The notes beneath the pieces are model-generated. The model did no database searches, was not told where the DNA came from, and saw only the letters and a program-made list of their open reading frames with translations. Made by a program: the position numbers and the translations under genes. This document shows, one piece after another, positions 31,285 to 42,889 of a stretch of DNA of 64,000 nucleotides (position 1 is the first letter of the stretch; each line of letters opens with the position of its first letter). The stretch spans positions 117,624,534 through 117,688,533 of the forward strand of contig NC_051083.1 of the NCBI RefSeq assembly GCF_004664715.2, in the 5' to 3' direction. The stretch comes from Peromyscus leucopus (taxonomy: Eukaryota > Chordata > Mammalia > Rodentia > Cricetidae).

Positions 31285-32062
31285 TTGACATTGAAAGAGA
31301 TCCTCCTGCCTCAGCCTTTTCAGGAGCTGAAAATACAGGCACCCAACATAACACTAAGCTACTCACCAACCCCTTTACCCCTAGATTTTTTTGTCAGTGA
31401 TACCAGCAACCCTATCTCCAAGCATTACTGGTGGCCTTTGTTAAACAGTGGATTTACAGGCTGGGCTGTTCTTGGCAATCCAATCTTTCAGTAAGTCCTG
31501 TCATTGTCCTTAGTCACACCTGTTTTAGTATGCCCACTTCCTGGAGTCTTTTTCTGTGCCCATGCTATTTGCCATAGTAGGTCTAACACTTTAGCCTCAC
31601 TTGGCATAAGCTATCACATTTTTCTTACTTCTAGGCACCATCCCATTAGAAAATTAGGCAACTTTCTGGGGTACTGGACAATGTTTTAGCATCAGGTAGC
31701 TCAGAAAATCACTTCCAAGTTAGTACTTTCCCAGTCCCAGAATTCCTCTTACCTTACCTGCCTAATGCACTTCCGTGTACCAAGGACTCTGTTGACTGCA
31801 GGTGCATGCTACTTGCATTAATCTTCTTGGGAGTATAGTCCCTTTCCTTGCCTACCAGGGCCAGCACATCCACAGCTATATGACGCTTAGACATAGCCTA
31901 ACTAGTATACTGAAAGGGACATTGGGGGGGATTCTGAAAGGAAACTTACATTGTTTTGTGGAAAGAGGCCTTTGCTTAGTCCTCCAGCCTGGAGACACTA
32001 GGATGCTTGCTTTTAATACAGATGAGGTGGTTCATGTCCATTGGCTTAAAGGTTTGTATTAA
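31285..32062. other. Mostly single-copy-looking segment
   Basis: Begins with a short decayed SINE-like tail (CCTCCTGCCTCAGCC...), then about 700 bases without a recognised repeat or gene. Confidence 0.4.
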
Positions 32063-32065
32063 TTA

Positions 32066-32205
32066 CTTTTTTTTTTTTTTTGAGACAGGGTTTCTCTGTG
32101 TAGCTGTCCTGGAACTCACCCTGTAGACCAGGCAGGCTTCTAAGAGATCGCCTGCCTCTGCCTCCTGAGTGCTGGGATTAAAGATGTGTGCCACAACACC
32201 CAGCT
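32066..32205 (-). mobile_element. B1 SINE
   Basis: Minus strand: T18, GAGACAGGGTTTCTCTG, GTAGACCAGGCAGGC and GTGCTGGGATTAAAG. A short deletion lies in the middle. Confidence 0.9.
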
Positions 32206-32209
32206 TCTG

Positions 32210-32750
32210 TTGATGTTTTAAAACACTGTGACCAAGATAATTTATAGAAGAGAGAGTTTATTTGGGCTTATGGTTCCAGAAGGCAAATACGGTGTCAGGA
32301 ACAGGGAGCAAGTGTGAAGCAATGTATGCAAACCGGAAGTAGACAGGGCCTTTCACTCTCAATCCTGTCCCCAGTGACACACTTCCTCCGGCAAGGCTGG
32401 ACCTCCTAAACTTTCCCGTGGTGGTCTGAAAGCAAATGGCCCCCAAGGGAGCGGCATTATTAGGAGGTGTGGCCTTGTTGGAGGAAGTGTGTCACTGTGG
32501 AGGCAGGCTTTGAGGTCTGATATCCACTTAAGCCACACCCAGTGAGACAGTCCACTTCCTGCTGCCTGCAGATGTAAGAACTCTTAGTTTCCTCTCCAGC
32601 ACCATGTCTGCCTGCTGCACACTGCCATGTTTCCTGCCATGATGATAATGGACTGAACAGCTAAACTGTAAGCCACAATTAAATGTTTTCCTTTATAAGG
32701 GTGGTCATGGTGGCTCTTCATACACAGCACTAGAAACCCTAATTCAGACA
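32210..32750. mobile_element. Two rodent medium-reiteration repeats
   Basis: First part (to about 32430): AAAACACTGTGACCAAGATAA, GAGTTTATTTGGGC and CCAGTGACACACTTCCTCC. Second part: GCATTATTAGGAGGTGTGGC, GAGGAAGTGTGTCACTGTG, CACAATTAAATGTTTTCC and AGAAACCCTAATTCAG, the same repeat as 52835-53190. Confidence 0.6.
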
Positions 32751-33700
32751 TTCCCCAAACATTCCCACCAACTAGGTACCAAGAGTTCAAATACCTGATC
32801 CTATTCTCATTGAAAGGATTAAGAGATTGGAAGCCTCTTTGAGCAGTCACCCAGGTGGCCTGAGTCTGTCAGGGTGTCAAAATTCCGAAACCAACAGCCT
32901 TGTTTTAGTTGAGTGTTGAACCTTAAAGGCAAGCCAATCTTTACTATAAAGTTCCAGGCTTGTTTTCTAGAATTCTCTGCCCTCTCCATGTAGGAGACAA
33001 GAGAACCATTTTGTATGTAACCAAAGCAGCCTTGGCCTTCCAACCTTGCTCTCAATTGACTGTTAATCTCAGGTGTTCATTAATTGTAGTTATCTGCTCC
33101 TGTTAGCCATGTAGTTCAGATTCTTTTAAATATTTCAAATGTATTATATGTTGCAACCACTAGGACCTTTGCAATGCACCTCTTGAGAATATTTTGAAAA
33201 GTGTATGAGTGCCAGCTGCCAGCTGCCTGAGGCTATCTATGTACCACCCACCTGCTACCCAGGGGGTTCCCAGCTTCCACCAGAGCACTGCATCCTTTAG
33301 TTCCAAGAGCACACCCACTTGGCTGCTTTCTCAGACCACAAACAGTGCCAGTGGCTGCCGGTTGGGCTTTCTGCAAGCAGGCATCCAATCGGAGCTTGAG
33401 GTGCAAGGTACATATGATGGATAAGTATTTATGAAACGGAGTGGGAAGATGCAAGATTGGGAAAGGCAAGAAGATGAATTGCATATTACATAAGGTCTAT
33501 GCATTGTTATACATTGGTGTAAATATCTGTTCATGTGAAGATCCATGTGTGATGTGTTTGGATATTTGATAGTGCTTAATGAAGAACTTGACACTCAACA
33601 CATGCATTTTTTTTTTTTTTGAGGAATGAGCAGAAAGGTTTATGCCTCCTTTTAGAGAAAAAAAAAAAACAATGATCAGAAGTGAAAAATATTTTTCTTG
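32751..33700. other. Single-copy-looking segment
   Basis: No recognised gene. A T20 run lies at 33609-33622 and an A-run just downstream; otherwise nothing identifiable. Confidence 0.4.
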
Positions 33701-33719
33701 TTTGGCTGTTTTGTCATAT

Positions 33720-33915
33720 TCTGATTTGTTTGGTTTTGACTCGTCTTATATTTTATTATTATTCCTTAGAAGTCTGTTTTCTAGAGAGAGGCAGGAAAGG
33801 TATGGATCTGGATGGGAGGGGAGGTGGGAGGAATTGGGAGGAGTAGGGAGAGGAGACATCATAAGCAGAATATATTGTATGAAAAAATTATTTTCAATAA
33901 AAGAAAAATAAAAAG
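33720..33915 (+). mobile_element. L1 3' UTR tail
   Basis: A G-rich purine stretch (GGGAGGGGAGGTGGGAGGA...) followed by AATATATTGTATGAAAAAATT and TTTCAATAAAAGAAAAATAAA is the usual rodent L1 3' end and A-rich tail. Confidence 0.7.
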
Positions 33916-34428
33916 AAGTGAAAAATAGTCTTCAAAATGACATTAATTAATAAATGCAGATTAGTTGGTTTTCATGATATAGCTACATTAGTGAACTAAC
34001 AAGTTAGGTAATCCTTTCATTTGAATGTCCTTACCAGTAAGCTGAGAATTCTCTATCAGTTAGGCTCAGACAAGGTTTACCTGATGGTTTGACCATTGGT
34101 TTCATTCAGGAAAGCACTTGTTTAGTTACATACACTCAAAATAACCTATAAAAAGCAGAGATGAGCACATACTGCAAAACTCTGTAATGGAATGTGGAGC
34201 TGCTTTTATCCCTGTTAATACCATTTCTGCCCAATTATTCTGTTCTTAAGACTCAATTTCAGTCCAGTATAAAGAGGTCCAACCCTTAAGCCTTGTTTCA
34301 AAGTGTCCTCCCTGAAGGCTGGGATGGAAGTACTTTCTCCTTTCTTTCCTACCAAAACACATGCTCAGTGCCAGTCAGAGCATATATATTAAATAATATT
34401 TGTGGAATGATTGAGTGCCTGAATGAAT

Positions 34429-34545
34429 TTTTTTGAGACAGAACTCACTATGTAACCAGGCTGGCCTTGAACACACAATGCTCTCTTGCCTCAATCTCCT
34501 GAGTGCTAGGATTATAGGCATATGCCAACATGCCTGGCTTTGAAT
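34429..34545 (-). mobile_element. B1-type SINE, 3' part
   Basis: Minus strand: TTTTTTGAGACAGAACTCAC, ACCAGGCTGGCCTTGAAC, GAGTGCTAGGATTATAGG and CATGCCTGGC. Confidence 0.65.
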
Positions 34546-34559
34546 GAAATCATTTTAAA

Positions 34560-34745
34560 AATAACATTTTTTATTTATTTTTATTGTATGTGTGGGTTTC
34601 CTGCATGTACATATTGCACTGCATATGTGCCTGTGGAGGCCAGAAGGGGGCACCAGATCTCTTATAATTGGAGTTGTGAGCCACCATGTGGATGCTGGGA
34701 ACTGAACCAAGGTCCTCTGAAAGAACAGCGAGTGCTCTTCACCAC
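34560..34745 (-). mobile_element. B3 SINE, left arm of an inverted pair
   Basis: Minus strand: TTTTTATTTATTTTTATTG, GGAGGCCAGAAGGGGGCACC, GAGCCACCATGTGGATGC and CAGCGAGTGCTCTTCACC. Confidence 0.85.
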
Positions 34746-34915
34746 CCAGGTTTGATCCCTAGCATCCACATGGCAGCTCGTAACCCTTTGTAACTGCATT
34801 CCCTAGGGATCCAGTGCTCTCTTTTGGCCTCCAGGGGCACTGCACATATGTAGTGCACAGATATACATGCAGACAAAAGACTCCCCCCCCCACAAAATAA
34901 CAAAATACTTTTGTT
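34746..34915 (+). mobile_element. B2/B3 SINE, right arm of an inverted pair
   Basis: Plus strand body without head: TTTGATCCCTAGCATCCACATG, CAGTGCTCTCTTTTGGCC and ACATGCAGACAAAAGAC with an A-rich end. It abuts the minus-strand B3. Confidence 0.75.
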
Positions 34916-35082
34916 TCTAGAACTTGTTTTAAAAGAAGTATTTGTCTCATCTTATTTCCTATTGTACCCATTTTACTGGTGCATTTAATAATCAGTCCCC
35001 TCCCCGTGGCTGGTATAAAAGAAAACTTTCTGAGACAGGAGATATCTTTAAAAGGTTTCTTTTGTTTTTTTCAAAGCAGCTT

Positions 35083-35200
35083 AAGCTAAGCATCATGGTA
35101 CACAGCTGTAATCCCAGACACTCAGGGGGCTGAGGCAAGAGAATTGTTTTAAACCAGCCTAGCCTGTCTCACATAGTGAGACCCCTATCTCAAATAAAAA
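35083..35200 (+). mobile_element. Old B1-like (7SL-derived) SINE
   Basis: AAGCATCATGGTACACAGCTG, TAATCCCAGACACTC, GGCTGAGGCAAGAGAATTG and AGTGAGACCCCTATCTC: the undivided 7SL-like form. Confidence 0.65.
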
Positions 35201-35209
35201 GCAGTTTAG

Positions 35210-35308
35210 AGGGTTGGGGATTTAGCTCAGTGGTAGAGCGCTTGCCTAGCAAGTGCAAGGCCCTGGGTTTGGTCCTCAGCTCTGGGGAAAAAAAAAAGAA
35301 AAAAAAGA
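35210..35308 (+). mobile_element. ID SINE
   Basis: GGGTTGGGGATTTAGCTCAG, GTAGAGCGCTTGCCTAGC, CCCTGGGTTTGGTCCTCAGC, A-rich tail. Target duplication AAGCAGTTTAG at 35199-35209 and 35309-35319. Confidence 0.95.
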
Positions 35309-35319
35309 AAGCAGTTTAG

Positions 35320-35515
35320 GAGTTTGGGAGACAACTCATTCAATAAAGTGCTTGCTGAATAAGCATGAAGACCTGAGTTTGGATTCCCAACACCCACAGA
35401 AAAAGCAGGCACCCTGTAATCCCAGCACTGGGGAGGAAGATCCTGTAACTCATTGAGCAAACCGCTTAGACAAACTGGTGAGCTCCAAGCTCAGTGAGAG
35501 AACATTTTTCAAAAA
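35320..35515 (+). mobile_element. B4-type composite SINE
   Basis: An ID-like head (GACAACTCATTCAATAAAGTG, GACCTGAGTTTGGATTCCC) joined to TGTAATCCCAGCACTGGGGA and GTGAGCTCCAAGCTCAGTG. Confidence 0.55.
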
Positions 35516-35521
35516 ATAAAT

Positions 35522-35690
35522 TGGGCTGGACAGTGGTGGTACATGGTGTTAATCCCAGCACTTGGGAGGCAGAAGCAGGAGGATTTCTGTGAGTTCAAGC
35601 TAGCCTGGTCTACAGAGCTAGTTCTAGGAGAGCCAGGGCTACACAGAGAAACTCTGTCTCAAAAAACTAAAACAACAACAAAACAAAAAC
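35522..35690 (+). mobile_element. B1 SINE
   Basis: GGGCTGGACAGTGGTGGTAC, TTAATCCCAGCACTTGGG, CTAGCCTGGTCTACAG and CACAGAGAAACTCTGTCTC with an A-rich tail. Confidence 0.92.
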
Positions 35691-35727
35691 CCTGCAAAGT
35701 TACTGAGGAGACACTTAGCATGAAACT

Positions 35728-35728
<1 letters not shown>

Positions 35729-35779
<51 letters not shown>
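35729..35779. repeat. (AC)n microsatellite
   Basis: About 25 AC units. Confidence 0.97.
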
Positions 35780-35780
<1 letters not shown>

Positions 35781-36375
35781 GCTACACACATATTTATTGT
35801 CTCACAGCTTCAGGCTTAGCTAGGATATCTGCTTCAGGGTCTTGTAGAGAGTTGTAATCAAGATCCTGAATGCTGCTGGGTCTCATATGAAACTCAGTTG
35901 GAGAGGATCCACTTGCAAGGTCTCATGATGTGGTTAGGACAATTCAGTTCCTGGGTTCTAGATGGAAGACCTCAGTAGCTTATTGCCTCTCAGCCAGAGT
36001 CTCACCTCACTTTACTTGTCACACAGTCTAGCCTAGCATGGCTGCTTGCTTCATAAAGTCACAGAAACTGAGAAGGCAGTAGAAAAAGTCATCTTGCAAG
36101 ATGGAAGGTGATATTCCCACCATCCCTGCTACATTCTGTTAGAGCAAGTCAGAGGTCACAACTACTCCTGAGGACAGGAAATTATACAAGGTGTCAGTGT
36201 CAGGAGTCCAGAATCACTGGGAAAAAAAAAAACTAAAATGAAATCTTCACATGTAGGGTACTTGAGGATGGTTGACAGAATTCAGATTCAAAGTACTCCA
36301 GGTCATTTCACTCAGAAGCAGAGCTCTATGAAAACCAAGGTGAAATGGATACAACAGAAGTTTTCATCCTAGTTC
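35780..36375. other. Possible ancient repeat, unassigned
   Basis: TTTATTGTCTCACAGCTTCAGG...ACATTCTGTTAGAGCAAGTCAGAGGTCAC has the wording of an old mammalian interspersed repeat, but I cannot name the family. No gene seen. Confidence 0.35.
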
Positions 36376-36384
36376 GTTTTGTTG

Positions 36385-37115
36385 CCAATTTAACACATCC
36401 AGAAGCAGGAACCTTCATTGAGGAATTGCCTCTATCAAATTGCCCTGTAGATATGTCAGAGGGGTATATTCTTGATCATTAATTGATGGAGAAAGGTCCA
36501 GCCCACTGTGGGCAGTGCCGTCCCTAGGCAGGTGGGCTTTATAAGAAAGTGTCTTAGTTATTTTTCTATTGCTATGGAGAGACACCATAACCAAGGCAAC
36601 TTATAAAAGAATGCATTTAATTGGGAGCTTGGTTAGTTTTAGAGGGTGAGTTCATGACCATCATGGCAGGGAGAAAGGCAGCAAGAAGCAAGACATGGCA
36701 CTGGAGCGGAAGCTGAGAGCTTACATCTAGATCTGCAAGTTGGAGGCAGAGAGAGAACCTGGGTCCAGTGTGGACTTGGGAAACCTCAGAGCCCACCTCC
36801 AGTGATAAACCTCCTCCAAACAAGCCACACCTTCTAATCCTTTCCAAAATAGTTCCAAAGCTAGAAACAAAGCATTCAAATATAAGAGCCATGGAGGCTA
36901 TTCTCATTCAAACCAGCACAGAAAGCAAGTTGAACACAAGCCAGGGAGCAAGCCAGGGAGCAGCATTCCTCCAGTCTCTGTTTCCACCTCCTGCCTTGAC
37001 TTCTTGCCGTAGTTTCTCATGAAAATGGACTGTAACTTGTAAGCTAAATAAATCCTTTCCTATATGGATTGTTTTTAGTCATGTTGGTTATCATGGCAAC
37101 AGAAAACAAAATAGA
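36385..37115 (+). mobile_element. Rodent repeat (URR1-like), interrupted
   Basis: TTGATCATTAATTGATGGAG, CCCACTGTGGGCAGTGCC, then after the insertion AGCAAGCCAGGGAGCAGC, GCTAAATAAATCCTTTCC and TTATCATGGCAACAGAAAAC. Confidence 0.65.
36550..36920 (+). mobile_element. 371-bp repeat with TG...CA ends and 5-bp duplication
   Basis: Begins TGTCTTAGTTATTTTTC and ends CATTCAAACCAGCACA. Perfect GAAAG flanks (36545-36549 and 36921-36925). A related copy lies at 51053-51396 within L1. Related to the URR1-like group by its first 25 bases, but the ends and duplication size look like an LTR. Confidence 0.7.
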
Positions 37116-37877
37116 ACAAGTCTGTTGGACCACCTCTGGCCCAGTCAGCTGGACTGATCAGTACTTTCTCATCCCTTTAAAATGTTCTCACAAATACTTA
37201 GGGTTTCTCTCTGTGGAAATCAAGATTTCTCTCCTACTAGTGCTGAGTACTTTTGTGTCCTCTAGTCATGTGCCTTATCTTCTATAAGTAAGCCAAATCC
37301 ATCCTCTAATCTGATAACAAGAATTTTGGAAGCCGGGAAAGTCCCTAAATTATAATGGCTCAATTTATCATTTTCTGACTTTGCCACATTGTGAAAGCAT
37401 ACACATTTGATGGAAGCCATACTTCAAATTTTGAACTTTGATCTTTTCCTAAGCTGTTGATGTGTGTTATCACACTCCCTCATGGTGCTTGGCAGTGACA
37501 GCAAACCACAGCTCAGTCAGACATGTAACTCTGAGGGGAAATAGCCCATGCTGAGTCTACACTGTATTGTATTGTGTTGCTAAGGTGGTTTTTTTTTTTG
37601 ATGTTGTGCTTCTACATCCCACCATATCTACAAAAGTTCCATTTGTATCTCCTGCTGTGTATGTTAATTCTGAGTATATGTGCAACCATTGTTTTCATTT
37701 GTAGCACAGAAAGCGATAAATTCCAGGGACTAGTCAACACTTATTAGAAACCAGAGTTTGTGCTAGATGATTTGCATCAACTCTTGACTTATACAAGTAT
37801 TCTGAACAGGTTCAAAACATGTTAGACTAATCTACGTTATTTGGAATGTTAAATGCATTAAACATATTTTGACGTTC
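37116..37877. other. Single-copy-looking segment
   Basis: No recognised gene or repeat. Confidence 0.4.
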
Positions 37878-38082
37878 TTTATTATTGTTTTTTAAATTAT
37901 GTGTATGTGTGTGGGTGTGTGCATGAGTGTAGGTGCCTGCAGAGGCCAGAAAAGGGAGTTACAGCTCCTGGAGCCAGAGTTACAGATTGTTGCAAGCTAC
38001 CTATGTAGTTGCTGGAAACCAAACTCAGGTTCTCCGACAGAGGAACAAGTATTCTTAACCACTGAGCTATATCTCCAGCCCT
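37878..38082 (-). mobile_element. B3 SINE
   Basis: Minus strand: TGTGTATGTGTGTGGGTG, CTGCAGAGGCCAGAAAAGGG, AACCAAACTCAGGTTCTCC and CACTGAGCTATATCTCCAGCC. Confidence 0.82.
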
Positions 38083-38427
38083 TTGAGTGTACTTTTAACT
38101 TATAATATTTTCCTCTTAGAACAGGATGAACAGAAAACAACCCTATTGTATGTTGGGAAGCGTCAAGCATCCGTGGTCCAAGATAACTATGACTCCAACA
38201 CAAAACCCTCAATTTACTTCAAACATTATGATCAGTTTGTTTGTTGATACTTTTTGTTTGTTTTGTAACTTGGTTGTGTGATTGTGTGATTTTTGAGGAT
38301 AAAGTTTACAGATGACAAAAAAAAAAAACCCAGTATTGCAATGTGAAAAGAATGAGACACACATGGATCAAGTAGGTATGACTATAAAAAAGATGATTTA
38401 ATAAAAATTAGAAATCATTAAAAGCCT

Positions 38428-38522
38428 CAAATAGGACTGAAGGTATAGCTTAATCATAGAGTACTTGCCTATCATACACAAGGTCCTGGGTTCAATGCCC
38501 AGCACTGAAACAAAACAATAAA
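38428..38522 (+). mobile_element. ID-like SINE
   Basis: ACTGAAGGTATAGCTTAATC, AGAGTACTTGCCTATCATAC, CCTGGGTTCAATGCCCAGC and an A-rich end; a diverged tRNA-derived head. Confidence 0.65.
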
Positions 38523-38539
38523 CACTGAGGTCACAGCTT

Positions 38540-38955
38540 GTGCCACAAGCCAGGTTCAGCCACCTACCCTCAGTAAGCCAATTAAAAGAACCAAATTAAT
38601 AGCAAGATTTATTCAATGTGAAATTTGTTCAATGTGTCCACACTGGGAAGAAGGGCAAAGAGAGCCAATGAACACTGCAAATCCATCGCTGGGTACTAAG
38701 GTCAGATTAAAGTTGAAATAGAGGGTCAAAGATACGCAGATCTATGCAGTCTCAGTCATAGTGTGGTCCCGCCCACCATCCATCCAGTATTGTCTGGGCT
38801 TCAGTCTCATCTGGTAAAATGGGCTCACAAGTTGTTAGAACTGTGGGAAAATCTCTTCCCAGGGGACAAGATCCACCCTAAGGCTAAGGCTCTTCCCTTC
38901 TTTCTGCCAGAATAAGATTCCTTGGGGGAAATTTTCATTTCTTTAACATCCACTC
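38540..38955 (-). mobile_element. Possible LTR, uncertain family
   Basis: Minus strand carries TGAATAAATCTTGCTATTAA and a polypyrimidine/AATAAA layout like the end of a rodent LTR. Edges are not resolved. Confidence 0.35.
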
Positions 38956-39334
38956 TTTAATAGTCTGATAGTCAGAATGAGAGATACAGTTAGCTCTTTA
39001 GAATACCTTCATCTCTCCCAGGTCCTTTGTATTGCCTTATCTGGCTGGAGAGATAGACGATCAACGTGTAAACTTGAGTGTTTCCCAGCTCCAGCTGAAA
39101 TGCTAGTCAGTCAAGTATTTGGCCAATTAACTGTGTCTGTGGATCCTTCAAAATCCCCAGGGCTTAAAAATAGGAACCAGAGAGGATATGAATCAAGATA
39201 TCCTTGTTTCTAGTTATGTGCAGGAAAGCATTGGATGTCGTTATTTCCCAGGAAGATGCAACAATTATTCAGATAATTTACAACCCTCTATTCTTACTAG
39301 ATCTGTGCCAATAAGCTTTTTTCTCCTTTTTTGG

Positions 39335-39840
39335 TAACAGTTTTATTGAGACATCAATCACATGTTAGGCAACTCAGCCACTTAATATTTATAATTCAAT
39401 TATTTTCAGTGTATTAAAAGGCTTGGGCATCCATCACCACCCTCAATTTTTAGAACATTTCATTACTCCAACAAGAAATTCCATACCCAATTCTGGCAAC
39501 CACTAACATGTTTTCTTTCTGCATGGAGTTGCCTATGGTCGATAGTTCATGTAAATGGAATCACACAGTATGCATGCCATTTGCATGTCTTCTTTCATGT
39601 AGAATTTATATTTTCAAGGTTCATCTATGTTTTAGCATTATTAGTACTGCATTTGGTTTTATGCCCAAATAATGTTTGTTCTGTAAGACACAGTATTTTG
39701 CGTATCTATGCAGTTTTAGATAGCATTTGGAAGAGTCTATTTGTTGGCTAATCTGAATAATACTGTTATAAACATTCATGTGTAAGTTTTTGCATGAACA
39801 CATTTTCACATCTTCAAGAATAGAACAATCATGTAGAAAA
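39335..39840 (-). mobile_element. Ancient L1 (L1M-type) 3' region
   Basis: Reverse of old L1: AGTTTTATTGAGACATCAATC, CATCCATCACCACCCTCAAT, TCATTACTCCAACAAGAAATTCC, GTAAATGGAATCACACAGTATG and AAGGTTCATCTATGTTTTAGC. Confidence 0.75.
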
Positions 39841-40111
39841 TGAATGTTTAACCCATTTCAGGCATTAGTTGTGTCTTTTAAAAAAAAAACAGAATGTCAA
39901 TTCTTAATTCTCAGGGTATAAATCGTCTACTTGAATTATTCATCATCTTTTGCAATACTGAATCTGCATCCCAGTTACTAATATTTCTCATGATAATTTA
40001 GGTCTCCCCAGAGGACAAAACAAATTATTAGCCCTCTCAAGAACAGAACTAGACTACTGAAAATGCTAAACCTAATCATAAATGTACATATATTTTGAAT
40101 AAAGTAGCAAC

Positions 40112-40305
40112 TGATTATTATTATATTTTTATTTTATGTGTATGGGTGTTTTGTTGCATGTATATCTATGCATCACGTACATGCCTGGTGCCCACAGAGA
40201 CTCGGAGCTGAGTATCCTGCAACTGCAGTTAGACTGTTGTGAGCCACCATGTGAGTGCTGGGAATTGAACCCAGGTTCCCCACTGAGCCATCTTGCCAGG
40301 AACAT
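40112..40305 (-). mobile_element. B3 SINE
   Basis: Minus strand: TTTTATTTTATGTGTATGGG, ATGCCTGGTGCCCACAGAG, GTGAGCCACCATGTGAGTGC and CACTGAGCCATCTTGCC. Confidence 0.85.
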
Positions 40306-41288
40306 AACTTATTGAGCTTATACACTGTCCTCTTTTGGTTAAATTAGACCAGACATCTTCACTTGGGTAAATCTGAAAAGTGACAAAAACTCCACCAGGT
40401 TTGTTTTGGCTGTTATGTTAGGAAGACATTAAAAGAAGTAGTTGGTCTTAAACATGTTTTAAAACGTTCTTTCCATAAAATTCTGCCCCATGAGCTTTCT
40501 TAATTTCCTGTGGTGCTGCCTGAACAGCTTCCTTCCCAGGGCATTCTCAGAGCTGTGCCGAGTGACTTTTAAGCAGAAATCCTCTATTCTTTCCCAACCA
40601 TACCCCAAATGGAGCACAGGCTTTTGTCTTCCCCCCAACTGCAAACTCTGTTTGTCAGAACCACATCACCCTGGAGGGAAGAGGGAGAAGTGGAAGGCAG
40701 AGCAGAAAGGAGCCATTCTGGGACAGCTTGGCACAATGGAGACATTTTGACAGGATTCCTGTGCTCCCCATCACCTAACCTCAACTTCTCAGTAAAGCTG
40801 TTTAGGTTACATCTGTCTCCTGTCATAGAAAGGAATCAATTTGGGGAAAATCTGTTGTCTCACCAGCATTTTATCACAGGATTCCTTAAAGTATAGGTCT
40901 ACACAGGAAAACACAAACTCTATTAGACAGCCACAAAGCACTTTGCTATTGGGTAAGATGAGAATGTTTGTGGCACATTTTTCAAATTTTCTACACTAAA
41001 TGTAGGGGATTGCAATGATACCATCGGTCATTGGGCTTAAACCAGGGGCCATCATCATCTGGGTCTTTTGCTCTTTCAGTAAGTAGAACCTAGCTGATAA
41101 AATACGACTTACCAGACTTCACTTGTAATGAGCAAAGCAGTTTTAGAAACATGGCAAATAACTGGTCAACTTTGTGTCTTTCTTTATTTTAGAGTTATAG
41201 TTCAGAGAACACTATTAAAACAAAGTAAATCTTAACAAACTGAATCTTAAAACTCTATTAAAAACAAAATTTTAATCTTAAATTCTAG
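40306..41288. other. Single-copy-looking intergenic segment
   Basis: Nearly 1 kb without a recognised repeat. Several overlapping open frames up to 95 codons on both strands have no domain signature. Candidate for conserved noncoding sequence. Confidence 0.4.
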
Positions 41289-41289
41289 T

Positions 41290-41520
41290 TGAGGGACTGG
41301 GGAGAATAATTACATGGTTAAGAGTACTTGTTCTTGCAGAGTACTCAGGTTCGATGCCCAGTACTCACATGACAGCTAATACCCATCTGTAATTTTAGTC
41401 CTAGACGACTGATGCCCACTTCTGACCTCTTCAAACACCAGGCATGTATATGGTGTACCTACATGCATGTAGGCAAAACACCCATACAAATAAAAACTAA
41501 AAATAAATAAATTCTTTAAA
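41290..41520 (+). mobile_element. B2 SINE, old
   Basis: GGGACTGGGGAGAATAATTAC, GTTAAGAGTACTTGTTCTTG, GACTGATGCCCACTTCTGACC, ACATGCATGTAGGCAAAACAC and an AAATAAATAAATTCTTT tail. Confidence 0.82.
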
Positions 41521-41582
41521 AGGGAAAAGAAGAAGAAGAGAAAGAATTTGGCACCTTTAAAAACCTAGTTGAAAATAATATT

Positions 41583-41698
41583 TTCTGACACAGAGTCTGT
41601 CTCACTATGTAGGCCTGGCTGGCCTTGAACTCAGAGATATGCCTACCTCTACCTCTCCAGCACTGGAATGGAAGGTGTGTGCCACAAGGCCCAGATGT
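41583..41698 (-). mobile_element. B1-type SINE fragment
   Basis: Minus strand: AGTCTGTCTCACTATGTAGG, CTGGCTGGCCTTGAACTCAG and GGTGTGTGCCACAAGGCCC. Confidence 0.65.
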
Positions 41699-41989
41699 AA
41701 CAAAACTTTAATATTTAAACAAAAAGGTGATTTCTTCCAGATGCATGCATCTGTGTGTCTGAGACAGCAATGGCTCTTTATTTACAATGAACAAGCTGTG
41801 ACATGGCACTACCATCTTTCAGGCCAGATAGTCTTCTTTAGACTATTACAGAATCGGAGTGGTTAAACACTAGAAAAACCAGACGTTCGTCCTACAACTA
41901 ATGTCTTAGTTTCCTTTTTTCCGGATTATATAACTTACACATATTTCTTAGAGTAAAAATCTAGAAATGGAATATGCTCCTTCCATCAC

Positions 41990-42230
41990 TAATTCCCCTG
42001 CTAGGAATATATTTTTGCATATGGACTCTGCGATTTGTGATGTATGTGGACTTGTACTGTGGCATAGTTTGTGACAACAAAGTCTTAGAAATAACAGCAA
42101 TGTCTATCAAAAGGGAATAGTTTAATTACAGTATCTCCATGCTGTGGACAGTAATGAGCAGATGAAAAAGTACCGTTAATGTAAATGGGCCGATATAGAA
42201 TGATTTCCATTTCTATACAATTAAATTGTA
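41990..42230 (+). mobile_element. Ancient L1 ORF2 3' fragment
   Basis: Words of old L1: AATTCCCCTGCTAGGAATATA, TCTATCAAAAGGGAATAG and GTGGACAGTAATGAGCAGATG. Confidence 0.55.
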
Positions 42231-42511
42231 TCTTTATCACAACCCAACATTATCCTTCCCTTGGAGAGGCTGAGTCTTGATTGCTTTTAGTAAACTACAT
42301 AATCTTAACTCAGAGCTAAGGAGATAATTTGGACAAGGAAAATCTACAAGTAAAAGCATATTCCCTCTTTGTGACTGTAGACAGTTTCCTTTTGTCTATA
42401 TAAATTCCCACATCTACACCTCTTTTTTTTTCTTTTGGCTACGATGTTCTATTTAGGTTTTTAGTCAACTGACACAAATGTAAACTATAAAATAGTCCAG
42501 GATTTATTTTG

Positions 42512-42815
42512 TGTTTCTTTGTTTTGTTTTCAAGACAGGGTTTCTCTGGGTAGTTCTGGCTGTCCTGGAACTTGATCTGTAGATCAGGTTGTCCTCGAAC
42601 TCAGAGATACGCCAGTCTCTGCTTCCCAAATGCCACCACCACCCAGTTTATTAGTTCTATTTTTTTAATGAAGTGCAACATCCTCTCTCTGAATCTTCTT
42701 CATTCTCAAACACACTTCCTAGAATTAACTGATTTGGGTTTCTGAGGCAGGAGCTCACTATATAGATCAGGCTGGTCTTGAGTGTGGAGAGATCTACCTG
42801 CCACTGCCTCTCTTT
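42512..42815 (-). mobile_element. B1 SINE plus a second B1 fragment
   Basis: Minus strand B1 to about 42650 (CAAGACAGGGTTTCTCTGG, GTCCTCGAACTCAGAG, missing GTGCTGGGATTAAAGG). A partial at 42737-42815 (GAGCTCACTATATAGATCAGG). Confidence 0.75.
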
Positions 42816-42889
42816 TTTCTCCTATAATAAGCTCCTTTATTTGAAAAATCATAAACACTGAGATATGATAAATAGTATTAACAAATTAA

